8,136 nucleotides of DNA. Origin: Bacteroidales bacterium. Lineage in GTDB: Bacteria > Bacteroidota > Bacteroidia > Bacteroidales > UBA932. Both the position numbers and the translations under genes were made by a program. How positions within the stretch are numbered: the stretch's first letter is position 1; the number at the start of each line of letters is the position of its first letter. Below, in pieces: positions 1 through 7,331 of this stretch. Location of the stretch: assembly GCA_023230265.1 (NCBI GenBank), contig JALNXR010000084.1:1-8136 (forward strand). Reading direction: 5' to 3'. The notes beneath the pieces were generated by a model that had not been told where the DNA came from, searched no databases, and worked only from the letters and a program-made list of their open reading frames with translations.

Positions 1-912
1 GACGATCCGGGCTGGAATAAAGTTACCCTGCCGATGCTGTCGATAGGTTATGGAATATTACTCACACCCCTCCACACTCTGACATTTTACAATGCAATAG
101 CTAACGGTGGAAGAATGTTCAAACCCTATCTGATTGACAATATCCAGAAAAACGGAGAGATAATAAAACAATTCCAGCCTGTTCAGATAAGCGGTGCAAT
201 CTGCTCAAAAAGCACTATTGAGGCTGTACACAAGGCACTCCGGGGTGTGGTTCTGCACGGCACGGCAAAAACCTACAACGACTCTAGCTATTTAATTTCA
301 GGCAAAACCGGAACGGCACAGATGGCACTTGGGAGCAGAGGTTATATCGATGCACAGGGTTACCGGAAGCACCAAGCATCATTTGCAGGATTTTTCCCAT
401 CGGACAATCCTGTCTACTCGATTATTGTTGTACTGTACACAAACAAAACCCGGGAGAACTTTTACGGTGGGACCTGGGCTGCACCTGTGTTCAAGGAGAT
501 TGCCGATAAGATCTACTCCTCTTCTCCTGAATGGAAAAAGCCTCTTTCCGGAAAGGGGAGCATCCCCTCAGACAACCCTGTTATTCTTTCAGGAAGAGGC
601 GACAATCTTTCTGTGCTTCTATCAGTAATGCCATCTGCAACACAATTCCCGGTTAAAGGAGGAGCGTGGGTGACAATGCAAAAGGACAGCACTGGTGTTA
701 ATCTGCAGGAGATACGCTTCCCGGCTGACACTGTTCCTGATGTAATGGGAATGGGGCTCAGGGATGCACTCTATCTGCTTGAAAACATGGGTTATACTGT
801 TAGATTCCAGGGCGCGGGAAAAGTAACCTCCCAGAATTTTTCCCCTGCTGTTTCAACAATAAGCCGGGGGGTAATAAATCTAAAATTATCAGAAAGTTAT
901 GAAACTGAATAA
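1..912 (+). CDS. ftsI: Division-specific class B penicillin-binding protein (peptidoglycan D,D-transpeptidase) with C-terminal PASTA domain, 5'-truncated by the window
   Basis: This is the C-terminal 303 residues of a septal transpeptidase that cross-links newly made glycan strands in the periplasm and partners with FtsW. The frame is open from base 1, so the ATG at 34 is an internal Met and the true start lies upstream, with the membrane anchor, pedestal domain and the SxxK and SxN motifs outside the window. Counting from the first codon in the window, the KTG triad lies in SGKTGTAQ with its Lys at residue 102. It is followed by the usual FAGFFP and GGTWAAPVFKEIADK elements, which close the transpeptidase fold near residue 172. 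A linker of about 70 residues then leads to one PASTA-like domain (about 245-300, beginning VPDVMGMGLRDALYLLENMGY). The stop TAA (910-912) overlaps the murE start by 14 bases. The ftsI name rests on its position just before murE; a PASTA tail on the dcw transpeptidase is known in Bacteroidota and Firmicutes but absent in E. coli FtsI. Confidence 0.9.
   Translation, partial: DDPGWNKVTLPMLSIGYGILLTPLHTLTFYNAIANGGRMFKPYLIDNIQKNGEIIKQFQPVQISGAICSKSTIEAVHKALRGVVLHGTAKTYNDSSYLISGKTGTAQMALGSRGYIDAQGYRKHQASFAGFFPSDNPVYSIIVVLYTNKTRENFYGGTWAAPVFKEIADKIYSSSPEWKKPLSGKGSIPSDNPVILSGRGDNLSVLLSVMPSATQFPVKGGAWVTMQKDSTGVNLQEIRFPADTVPDVMGMGLRDALYLLENMGYTVRFQGAGKVTSQNFSPAVSTISRGVINLKLSESYETE
541..568. repeat. 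Near-perfect palindrome overlapping a second small hairpin, inside ftsI
   Basis: Bases 544-555 (CTTTCCGGAAAG) are a perfect 12-base palindrome. It extends outward to 541-558 with one T/G wobble position and two further C/G pairs. A second inverted repeat (AGGGG at 554-558 with CCCCT at 564-568, loop AGCAT) shares its left arm with the right end of the first, so the two structures exclude each other. They fall in the sequence encoding the linker between the transpeptidase and PASTA domains. No T tract follows, so this is not a standard terminator. The repeats are visible directly; any function is unproven, and chance in coding DNA is a fair explanation. Confidence 0.4.
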
Positions 913-2365
913 AATTCTTAGGGGTATTGATATAAAACAGATTTCAGGAGATCCCGAACAGGAGATTCTCTCGGTTTGTTTTGACTCAAGGTCTGTCGTA
1001 AAGGATTCACTCTTTGTGGCTATCAGGGGGGGCTCATTTGACGGACACGATTTTATAGAAAAAGCCATTGAGGCAGGAGCAAAGGCGGTTATCTGCGAAA
1101 CAATTCCCTCCTCCCCTCTGAATGCTACGATACTGCAGGTGGAGAACAGTCACTTTGCACTTGGAATTGCTGCATCAAACTTTTTCGGCAATCCCTCAGA
1201 AAAGATCAGGGTTGTGGGTGTGACCGGTACCAACGGCAAAACCACCACTGCAACATTGCTGTACAGGCTATTTACAAATATGGGGTACAAATGCGGATTA
1301 CTCTCCACGATAAGATACTATGTTGCCGGAAGTGAATCAGAGGCAACCCATACAACTCCGGATCCTTTAATAATTCAGATGTTACTTTCCCGTATGGTTG
1401 AGAGAGGTTGTGAATACTGTTTTATGGAGGTTAGCTCACACTCTCTGGACCAGATGAGGGTTGCAGGCTTAAACTTTACCGGGGCTATCTTCTCCAATCT
1501 TACTCACGACCATCTGGATTATCATAAAAGTTTCCTTGAATACCTCAAAGCAAAAAAGAGGCTTTTTGATATGCTCCCGGAAAAGGCTTTTGCACTTACC
1601 AATGCGGATGATAAAAACGGAGATGTTATGGTTCAGAACTGCCATGCCTCTGTTTACAGGTACTCCTGTCATTCTCCGGCAGATTTCAACTGCAAGGTGA
1701 TTGAAAAGAGCACAGACGGCATGCTGCTTAAAATAGACGGATCAGAGGTTTGGACAAGATTTATAGGAGAACACAATGCTTACAACCTGCTGGCTGTCTA
1801 TGCGGCGGCAAGGCTTCTGGGTGCAGAGAGGGAGGAGCTGCTCACAGGTATCAGTTCCCTTACCTCAGTCTCAGGGCGGCTTGAGTATATGTCAGGTCCC
1901 AACTCTGTCACAGCGGTGGTGGATTATGCACACACTCCGGATGCCCTGGAAAATGTTTTAAAAACATTGACTGATATCTCCAGAGGCAGGGAGATTGTTA
2001 CCGTATTTGGATGCGGTGGAAACAGAGACACATCAAAGAGGCCGGAAATGGCAGAGGTTGCAGCAAAATACTCCCACCGTGTGGTTGTAACATCTGACAA
2101 CCCCCGCTTTGAAGATCCTGAAAAGATAATAGAGGATATCAGGAGCGGGTTTAAACAGGGGGATATGGCCAAAACACTCTTTATCACAGACCGGCAGGAA
2201 GCAATCCGGTGTGCCATAACCACTGCAAAGAAGGGCTCTATGGTGCTGGTTGCAGGTAAAGGACACGAAAATTATCAGGAAGTTATGGGTGTAAAACATC
2301 ACTTTGACGATAAGGAGGTAATATCAGAAGTATTTAATCAACTAAGAAATAACGATGCTGTATAA
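899..2365 (+). CDS. murE: UDP-N-acetylmuramoyl-L-alanyl-D-glutamate--2,6-diaminopimelate ligase
   Basis: This cytoplasmic ATP-dependent Mur ligase adds meso-diaminopimelate to UDP-MurNAc-L-Ala-D-Glu, the third stem-peptide residue (EC 6.3.2.13). It has 488 residues, close to the 495 of E. coli MurE. Visible in order are the N-terminal UDP-substrate domain (about 1-100), the ATP P-loop GTNGKTT (110-116, Lys114), the substrate motif TTPDP (152-156), and EVSSHSLDQ followed by HDHLDYH in the central domain. Lys219 in the LKAKKRLF stretch aligns by pattern with the carbamylated Lys of the family. The C-terminal domain carries DNPR (400-403), the signature of meso-DAP rather than L-Lys enzymes, and GKGHE (453-457), whose Glu contacts DAP in E. 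coli. The ATG at 899 gives the normal N-terminus (MKLNKIL) and overlaps the end of ftsI by 14 bases with no clear Shine-Dalgarno. The end overlaps mraY by 11 bases. In E. coli murF comes next; here it does not. Confidence 0.97.
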   Translation: MKLNKILRGIDIKQISGDPEQEILSVCFDSRSVVKDSLFVAIRGGSFDGHDFIEKAIEAGAKAVICETIPSSPLNATILQVENSHFALGIAASNFFGNPSEKIRVVGVTGTNGKTTTATLLYRLFTNMGYKCGLLSTIRYYVAGSESEATHTTPDPLIIQMLLSRMVERGCEYCFMEVSSHSLDQMRVAGLNFTGAIFSNLTHDHLDYHKSFLEYLKAKKRLFDMLPEKAFALTNADDKNGDVMVQNCHASVYRYSCHSPADFNCKVIEKSTDGMLLKIDGSEVWTRFIGEHNAYNLLAVYAAARLLGAEREELLTGISSLTSVSGRLEYMSGPNSVTAVVDYAHTPDALENVLKTLTDISRGREIVTVFGCGGNRDTSKRPEMAEVAAKYSHRVVVTSDNPRFEDPEKIIEDIRSGFKQGDMAKTLFITDRQEAIRCAITTAKKGSMVLVAGKGHENYQEVMGVKHHFDDKEVISEVFNQLRNNDAV

Positions 2366-3635
2366 TCTTTTTGACTATTTCAAGGATCTGATGGATTTTC
2401 CGGGGATGGGGCTGTTTAAATACATCTCGTTCAGGTCAATATCGGCTTTTACTCTCTCTCTGCTGATAGGCCTCTTTGTGGGTAAGAAGCTTATCTACAA
2501 ACTTGCAGGGAAGAAAATCGGTGAAGAGATCAGGAATCTGGGGTTGGAAGGGCAGCTGACAAAGAAGGGAACTCCTACAATGGGTGGAGTAATAATTCTT
2601 ATAGCCCTTCTCATTCCGGCACTTTTGCTGGCTGATCTGACAAATATCTATGTCCTGCTGATAATTGTAACAGCGGTCTGGCTGGGGGCTATCGGATTTG
2701 TGGATGACTATATCAAGGTGTTCAAAAAGAATAAAGAGGGACTCAAGGGAAAGTTCAAAATAATCGGACAGGTTATTCTGGGACTGATAGTCGGACTAAG
2801 CCTCTACCTAAGTGATCAGGCAGTTGTTAAGATTCCTTCCGCCAAAGGGAGCACAGGTGCGGTTGCAGAGGTTGTATCCCAGGAGGAGTTCGGTGAAAAG
2901 ATCAGCTTCTTCTCAGAGGAGAAGAATACAAAAACCACAATTCCATTTATTAAAAACAACGAGTTCGATTACAGCCTTCTATCTCCGGGAAAAGGGGAGG
3001 CAAAGGAGACCGGCGGATGGATAATTTACATAATCACAATAATTCTGGTTGTAACAGCTGTCTCTAACGGAACAAACCTGACTGACGGTATGGACGGGCT
3101 TACCACCGGAATCTCCGCCATTGTGGGAATCACCCTGGCGATACTAGCATATGTATCAGGAAACGTCATCTACGCCAACTATCTGAATATAATGTATATT
3201 CCAAATACCGGAGAGCTTGTTGTGGTCCTCGCCGCCTTTATTGGCGCGCTGGTAGGTTTTCTGTGGTACAACTCATACCCTGCCCAGGTTTTCATGGGTG
3301 ATACCGGGAGTCTGGCAATCGGGGGAATTATTGCCGTAGCTGCAATAATGCTTAAAAAAGAGTTGTTGATTCCGGTGCTGTGCGGGATATTCTTTGTCGA
3401 GAGCCTGTCGGTCATTATTCAGAGATACTGGTTTAAGTACACCCGGATAAAAAGGGGTAAGGGAGAGAGGGTTTTCAGGATGACTCCTCTTCATCACCAT
3501 TTCCAGGCCACTGATGTAGAAGCGCTGATAAAGTTTCCGGCCCGGCCTATGCCAGAAGCAAAAATTGTAGCCAGGTTCTGGATCATCGCAATCCTGTTAG
3601 CTGTATTTACGCTGATAACGTTAAAAATTAGATAA
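2355..3635 (+). CDS. mraY: Phospho-N-acetylmuramoyl-pentapeptide-transferase (lipid I synthase), long Bacteroidota-type form
   Basis: This integral inner-membrane enzyme transfers phospho-MurNAc-pentapeptide from UDP to undecaprenyl phosphate, making lipid I (EC 2.7.8.13). The family hallmarks are all present on the cytoplasmic side: the Asp pair in VDDY (Asp117, Asp118), NLTDGMDGL (241-249), FMGDTGS (313-319, Asp316, equivalent to E. coli Asp267) and the triple His in TPLHHHF (380-382). Many hydrophobic helices run through the protein, consistent with the ten of the family. At 426 residues it is about 65 longer than E. coli MraY. Most of the surplus is a polar loop at about 153-221, between the helix ending SLYL and the one beginning WIIYI; by family topology this loop is periplasmic. 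It contains KTTIPFIKNNEFDY, which I recall as typical of Bacteroidota MraY. The start MLYNLFDYF fits the family and overlaps murE by 11 bases; murD follows after 2 bases. Confidence 0.97.
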   Translation: MLYNLFDYFKDLMDFPGMGLFKYISFRSISAFTLSLLIGLFVGKKLIYKLAGKKIGEEIRNLGLEGQLTKKGTPTMGGVIILIALLIPALLLADLTNIYVLLIIVTAVWLGAIGFVDDYIKVFKKNKEGLKGKFKIIGQVILGLIVGLSLYLSDQAVVKIPSAKGSTGAVAEVVSQEEFGEKISFFSEEKNTKTTIPFIKNNEFDYSLLSPGKGEAKETGGWIIYIITIILVVTAVSNGTNLTDGMDGLTTGISAIVGITLAILAYVSGNVIYANYLNIMYIPNTGELVVVLAAFIGALVGFLWYNSYPAQVFMGDTGSLAIGGIIAVAAIMLKKELLIPVLCGIFFVESLSVIIQRYWFKYTRIKRGKGERVFRMTPLHHHFQATDVEALIKFPARPMPEAKIVARFWIIAILLAVFTLITLKIR

Positions 3636-3637
3636 TT

Positions 3638-4972
3638 ATGTCAAGAATTGTAATTCTGGGAGGTGGAGAGAGTGGTACCGGTTCAGCCGTACTGGCCAGG
3701 AGTAAAGGTTATGATGTCTTTCTCTCGGATTGCAACATGCTCACAGATGAGGCAAAAAAGATACTTGAGAAGTGGGATATTCCTTATGAGGATGGAAGGC
3801 ACACTCCTGAATTGATACTTAATGCTGATCAACTGATTAAAAGTCCGGGAATACCGGAGGATGTCCCGATTGTACAGAGGGTGAAAGAAAACGGGATACC
3901 TGTGATTTCAGAAATTGAGTTTGCAGGAAGATATGACTCCTCGGTAAAAATTTGCATAACCGGCAGCAACGGAAAGACCACCACAACTTCTATTATATAT
4001 TTTCTGATGAAAAAGGCCGGAATGAATGTTGGTCTGGCAGGAAATATCGGACAATCCTATGCTTATCAGGTTGCAACAACCAAAAGAGATTATTATGTAC
4101 TGGAACTTAGCAGTTTCCAGCTCGATGGCATGTATGACTTCAAGGCAGATATAGCTGTATTGCTCAATATCACGCCCGACCATCTGGACAGGTATGGCTA
4201 TGATATCAGCAACTACATAAAGGCTAAATTCAGGATTACACAAAATATGTCAGAAAATGACTGTTTTATATTTTGTGCAGACGATCAGATAACCATCTCC
4301 CATCTGGAGAAGATTGTTCTGCAGGCAAAGAAACTGCCTTTTAGCCAGGAAAACCGGGTGGAAGAGGGAGCCTACACAGAGTCAGATCAAATGTTTGTCA
4401 AATATCAACAGAGTGAGTATTCTATGTTTCTCAGGGAGCTCTCCCTACAGGGTAAACACAATATTTACAACTCAATGGCAGCTGCCATCACCGGTAAGAT
4501 ACTCAATATTGACAATGCAATTCTTAAAGAGAGTCTGGCAAGTTTTACCGGGGTGGAACACCGGATGGAAAAGGTCCTTAAAGTTAAAAATGTGCTCTAT
4601 ATCAATGATTCTAAGGGAACAAACGTAAATTCGACCTGGTATGCACTGGAGAGCATGACTACACCTGTAATCTGGATTGCAGGGGGGAAAGATAAAGGTA
4701 ACGATTACACTCCACTCTTCCCGCTTGTAAGGGAAAAAGTAAGGGCAATCATCTGCCTGGGAAAGGATAACCGTAAGTTACACTCTGTCTTTGAGGAGAT
4801 GGTTGAATCCATGCATGATACTTTATCGGCAGAGGAGGCAGTTCAGAAAGCTTACGAAATTGCAAAGCCGGGGGAGACAGTGCTTTTATCTCCCGCCTGT
4901 GCAAGTTTCGACCTCTTCAAAAATTATGAGGAGAGAGGAAAATTATTTAAAGAGGCAGTTCAAAAATTGTAG
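3638..4972 (+). CDS. murD: UDP-N-acetylmuramoyl-L-alanine--D-glutamate ligase
   Basis: This cytoplasmic Mur ligase adds D-glutamate to UDP-MurNAc-L-Ala using ATP (EC 6.3.2.9). It has 444 residues against 438 in E. coli, so it is full length. The N-terminal Rossmann-like domain opens with VILGGGESGTGSA, which binds the UDP-MurNAc substrate. Next come the P-loop GSNGKTT (109-115, Lys113), the MurD-type motif ELSSFQLD, and NITPDHLDRY. Lys197 in YIKAKFRI is the expected carbamylated Lys (Lys198 in E. coli). The C-terminal domain shows NDSKGTN (Asp324 to Asn329), AGGKDKG, and SPACASFDLF (418-427) with the closing NYEERGKLF, all MurD-specific. The ATG lies 2 bases after the mraY stop in an A/T-rich context without Shine-Dalgarno, and the TAG stop is 2 bases before ftsW. 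Its place between mraY and ftsW matches the standard dcw order. Confidence 0.97.
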   Translation: MSRIVILGGGESGTGSAVLARSKGYDVFLSDCNMLTDEAKKILEKWDIPYEDGRHTPELILNADQLIKSPGIPEDVPIVQRVKENGIPVISEIEFAGRYDSSVKICITGSNGKTTTTSIIYFLMKKAGMNVGLAGNIGQSYAYQVATTKRDYYVLELSSFQLDGMYDFKADIAVLLNITPDHLDRYGYDISNYIKAKFRITQNMSENDCFIFCADDQITISHLEKIVLQAKKLPFSQENRVEEGAYTESDQMFVKYQQSEYSMFLRELSLQGKHNIYNSMAAAITGKILNIDNAILKESLASFTGVEHRMEKVLKVKNVLYINDSKGTNVNSTWYALESMTTPVIWIAGGKDKGNDYTPLFPLVREKVRAIICLGKDNRKLHSVFEEMVESMHDTLSAEEAVQKAYEIAKPGETVLLSPACASFDLFKNYEERGKLFKEAVQKL

Positions 4973-4974
4973 AT

Positions 4975-6210
4975 ATGGCAGAACAGGAGTCAATAGTGTA
5001 CAGACTCAGAGGTGACAAAGTAATCTGGACGGTGGTGATTATGCTATCGCTTATCTCCATAGCGGCAGTCTATTCCTCCAGCAGTTCACTTGCCTACAAG
5101 AATGATGTAAGCTCCGTCCATTTTCTTCTTACCCAGATGAGGTTTGTCCTCTTTGGGCTGACTGCACTGTATGTATGCTACAGAATTCCGCTGAGAGTCT
5201 ACCGTTCTCTGGCATATCCGGGAATGATACTCTCTGCCGGTCTGCTTCTGGCAACTGCCATTGCCGGCAAAAGTGTAAATGAGGCTGACCGGTGGATCAA
5301 TATTTTTGGAATCTCTTTTCAACCGTCAGAACTGGCGAAAATTGCAGTTGTGCTCTATATCGCCAAGGTTATGGAACTCTATCCCATGGAGAAATTCATG
5401 GAGTTCTTCCTGAGAATACTGTTGCCCGTAGGGCTGATATCGGTGCTGATTTTAAACGGCAGCACTTCACAGGCTCTGCTTATGGGTTCCACCGTTTTTC
5501 TTATAATAATGGTAAGCAGTACATCCTGGAAACATATTTTTAAAAGTATCGGCCTTGTTGCTGCCGCAGCTGCAATTCTGATCCTTCTGCATCTGGCATT
5601 CGGAATCTTACCGCGTCTTGACACCGCATACAACCGGTTTAAATTCAATGACAGCGAACAACTTGTAGACAAAAACCTATCGCCTGCCGAGAAGCAGAAG
5701 ATACTGGACAAGACCCACCAGAAGAGAATGGCAAAAGTTGCGATTGCTTCTGTGGGAATATTGGGCAAAGGACCAGGTAACAGTACACAACGTTATCTGT
5801 TGCCACATCCCTACTCAGATTTTATATATACTATAATAATTGAGGAGTGGGGCTTTATGGGGGGTGCGCTTGTGCTTATGTTATATCTCTTCTTCCTATA
5901 CCGGTGCCTTATGCTGGCAAGATTGTGCACCAAACCCTTCACTATGCTGGTGGTAACCGGTCTGGGGCTGATGATTACGCTCCAGGCTTTATTGCATATG
6001 CTTGTTAATGTGGCTATTATACCCGTTACGGGCCATACGCTTCCTTTGATTTCCCTTGGAGGGACATCTCTTATAATTATTAGCGGCTCCTTTGGGATAA
6101 TTCTCTCTGTAAGCCGTACAATAGAGATAGGCAGGAGAAAGAAGAGGGAAAACGAAGCAGAAGAGAACCGGATCGAAAACAATAACACGGTTGAAGTTAT
6201 AGAGCTATGA
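4975..6210 (+). CDS. ftsW: SEDS-family septal peptidoglycan glycosyltransferase
   Basis: This polytopic membrane protein polymerises lipid II into glycan strands at the division septum, working with the FtsI transpeptidase encoded upstream. It has 411 residues, near the usual length, with about ten hydrophobic segments. The SEDS hallmarks are ADRWINI (Arg106) followed by QPSELAK (116-122), and a polar extracytoplasmic loop containing GKGPGNSTQR. Next comes YSDFIY, whose Asp282 corresponds by motif to the catalytic Asp297 of E. coli FtsW. The last hallmark is PVTGHTLPLISLGGTS (GHTLPLISLGGTS at 353-365). The loop after the motif reads IIIEEWGFMGG, where Trp replaces the more common Leu or Tyr. 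The C-terminal tail from about residue 387 is short, charged and cytoplasmic. Location in the dcw cluster between murD and murG argues for FtsW rather than RodA. The start lies 2 bases after murD and the TGA overlaps the murG start as ATGA. Confidence 0.95.
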   Translation: MAEQESIVYRLRGDKVIWTVVIMLSLISIAAVYSSSSSLAYKNDVSSVHFLLTQMRFVLFGLTALYVCYRIPLRVYRSLAYPGMILSAGLLLATAIAGKSVNEADRWINIFGISFQPSELAKIAVVLYIAKVMELYPMEKFMEFFLRILLPVGLISVLILNGSTSQALLMGSTVFLIIMVSSTSWKHIFKSIGLVAAAAAILILLHLAFGILPRLDTAYNRFKFNDSEQLVDKNLSPAEKQKILDKTHQKRMAKVAIASVGILGKGPGNSTQRYLLPHPYSDFIYTIIIEEWGFMGGALVLMLYLFFLYRCLMLARLCTKPFTMLVVTGLGLMITLQALLHMLVNVAIIPVTGHTLPLISLGGTSLIIISGSFGIILSVSRTIEIGRRKKRENEAEENRIENNNTVEVIEL

Positions 6211-7331
6211 ATACAAAGTTTAAAATAATTATAACCGGAGGGGGTACAGGAGGGCACATTTTTCCGGCGATATCCATAGCCAGAGCTCTGGAGAAGTTAT
6301 CTCCGGGATGTGAAATATTATTTGTGGGTGCACTGGGGAGGATGGAGATGGAGAGAGTGCCTGCAGAGGGGTATAAGATTGTCGGGTTGCCTGTGGCGGG
6401 TTTAAAAAGGAGTCTCTCAGCAGAAAATCTGAAACTTCCCGGAAAAATTGCAAAAAGTCTGAGAATGGCCGGAACAATAATAGATAATTTCAAACCCGAT
6501 GTTGCAGTGGGTGTCGGCGGCTATGCAAGTGCACCCCTGTTGTGGATGGCTTCAAGGAGAAAAATTCCCTATATTATTCAGGAGCAGAACTCCTACGCAG
6601 GTCTGGCCAACAGGATATTGGGAAGAAAGGCAGAAAAGATCTGTGTAGCCTATAAGGGTATGGAGAGATTCTTTAACAGAAAAAAAATAATTGTTACCGG
6701 AAATCCTGTAAGAGAAGAAATTACAAAAGTACATGAGACTGACCGTACAGATGCCGTAAAATATTTTGGTCTGGATCCCTCTTTAAAAGTGCTGCTTGTG
6801 GTGGGGGGGAGCCTGGGATCAGCCACACTTAACGAAAGTGTAAAGAGATGGATCGCAAAAGGGAACACCGGGGATATCCAGCTTATCTGGCAATATGGAA
6901 AGGGTTACCGCGCGAATATTGAGGAGTTTATGACCACCCACCGGCAGAGTGGAGTTAAAGATTATGAATTTATCAAGAGAATGGATCTGGCATTTGCAGC
7001 TGCTGATGTGATAATTACACGTGCCGGGGCCGGTACAATCTCTGAGCTTTGCATTGCCCGCAAGGCCTGCATCTTTGTTCCCTCCCCGAATGTTGCAGAG
7101 GATCATCAGACTCACAATGCAATGGCACTTGTCAGAGAGAATGCTGCAGCCATGGTTCCCGACAACCAGGCTCCTGAGAAGGTTATGGATGAAGCAATCT
7201 CCCTTTTGAATGACAATCAAAGGAGAGAGAGAATGATCAAAAATATCTGGTCTATGGCTCTGTACAACTCTGCAGAGACCATTGCCGGAGAGATAGTCAG
7301 GCTGGCAGAGAGAGAACCTCATAATGGTTGA
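6207..7331 (+). CDS. murG: UDP-N-acetylglucosamine--N-acetylmuramyl-(pentapeptide) pyrophosphoryl-undecaprenol N-acetylglucosamine transferase
   Basis: This GT28 enzyme, peripheral on the cytoplasmic face of the inner membrane, transfers GlcNAc from UDP-GlcNAc to lipid I and so makes lipid II (EC 2.4.1.227). It has 374 residues against 355 in E. coli. The N-terminal domain opens with GGGTGGHIFP (GGGTGGH at 11-17, with catalytic-site His17), followed by GVGGYASAP and QEQNSYAGLANR. The C-terminal UDP-GlcNAc domain begins after TGNPVREEI and holds the second glycine loop VVGGSLGSATLN. It then shows RAGAGTISE (272-280, Glu280 expected to bind the ribose) and EDHQTHNA (Asp299, Gln301). RAGAGTISE in place of the more common RAGALTISE is a form I associate with Bacteroidota. 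The ATG overlaps the ftsW stop by 4 bases (ATGA), a classic coupling arrangement; the 3' end overlaps murC by 8 bases. Confidence 0.97.
   Translation: MNTKFKIIITGGGTGGHIFPAISIARALEKLSPGCEILFVGALGRMEMERVPAEGYKIVGLPVAGLKRSLSAENLKLPGKIAKSLRMAGTIIDNFKPDVAVGVGGYASAPLLWMASRRKIPYIIQEQNSYAGLANRILGRKAEKICVAYKGMERFFNRKKIIVTGNPVREEITKVHETDRTDAVKYFGLDPSLKVLLVVGGSLGSATLNESVKRWIAKGNTGDIQLIWQYGKGYRANIEEFMTTHRQSGVKDYEFIKRMDLAFAAADVIITRAGAGTISELCIARKACIFVPSPNVAEDHQTHNAMALVRENAAAMVPDNQAPEKVMDEAISLLNDNQRRERMIKNIWSMALYNSAETIAGEIVRLAEREPHNG
7307..7316 (+). promoter_or_regulatory. Possible purine-rich ribosome binding site for murC
   Basis: The purine run AGAGAGAGAA ends 7 bases before the ATG at 7324, a suitable distance for a ribosome binding site. 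It lies inside the murG coding sequence. It is not a canonical AGGAGG, and purine runs are common in this DNA, so the call is tentative. It is the main sequence reason for preferring 7324 over the in-frame ATG at 7336. Confidence 0.3.

Noticed and set aside
34..36. ATG at 34 as the start of the first gene
   Set aside because: The same frame is open back to base 1 and encodes DDPGWNKVTLP, which continues the transpeptidase domain, and the remaining 292 residues would lack the catalytic Ser motif; the gene is cut by the window edge.
2361..2366. TATAAT hexamer at the start of mraY
   Set aside because: It matches an E. coli -10 box but sits within the mraY coding start, has no convincing -35 partner, and Bacteroidota use a different promoter consensus (TAnnTTTG), which I do not see here.
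5811..6257. Minus-strand open frame of 148 codons opposite the 3' part of ftsW
   Set aside because: It is antisense to the hydrophobic FtsW helices; the complement of such codons often stays open. No independent evidence of a gene.
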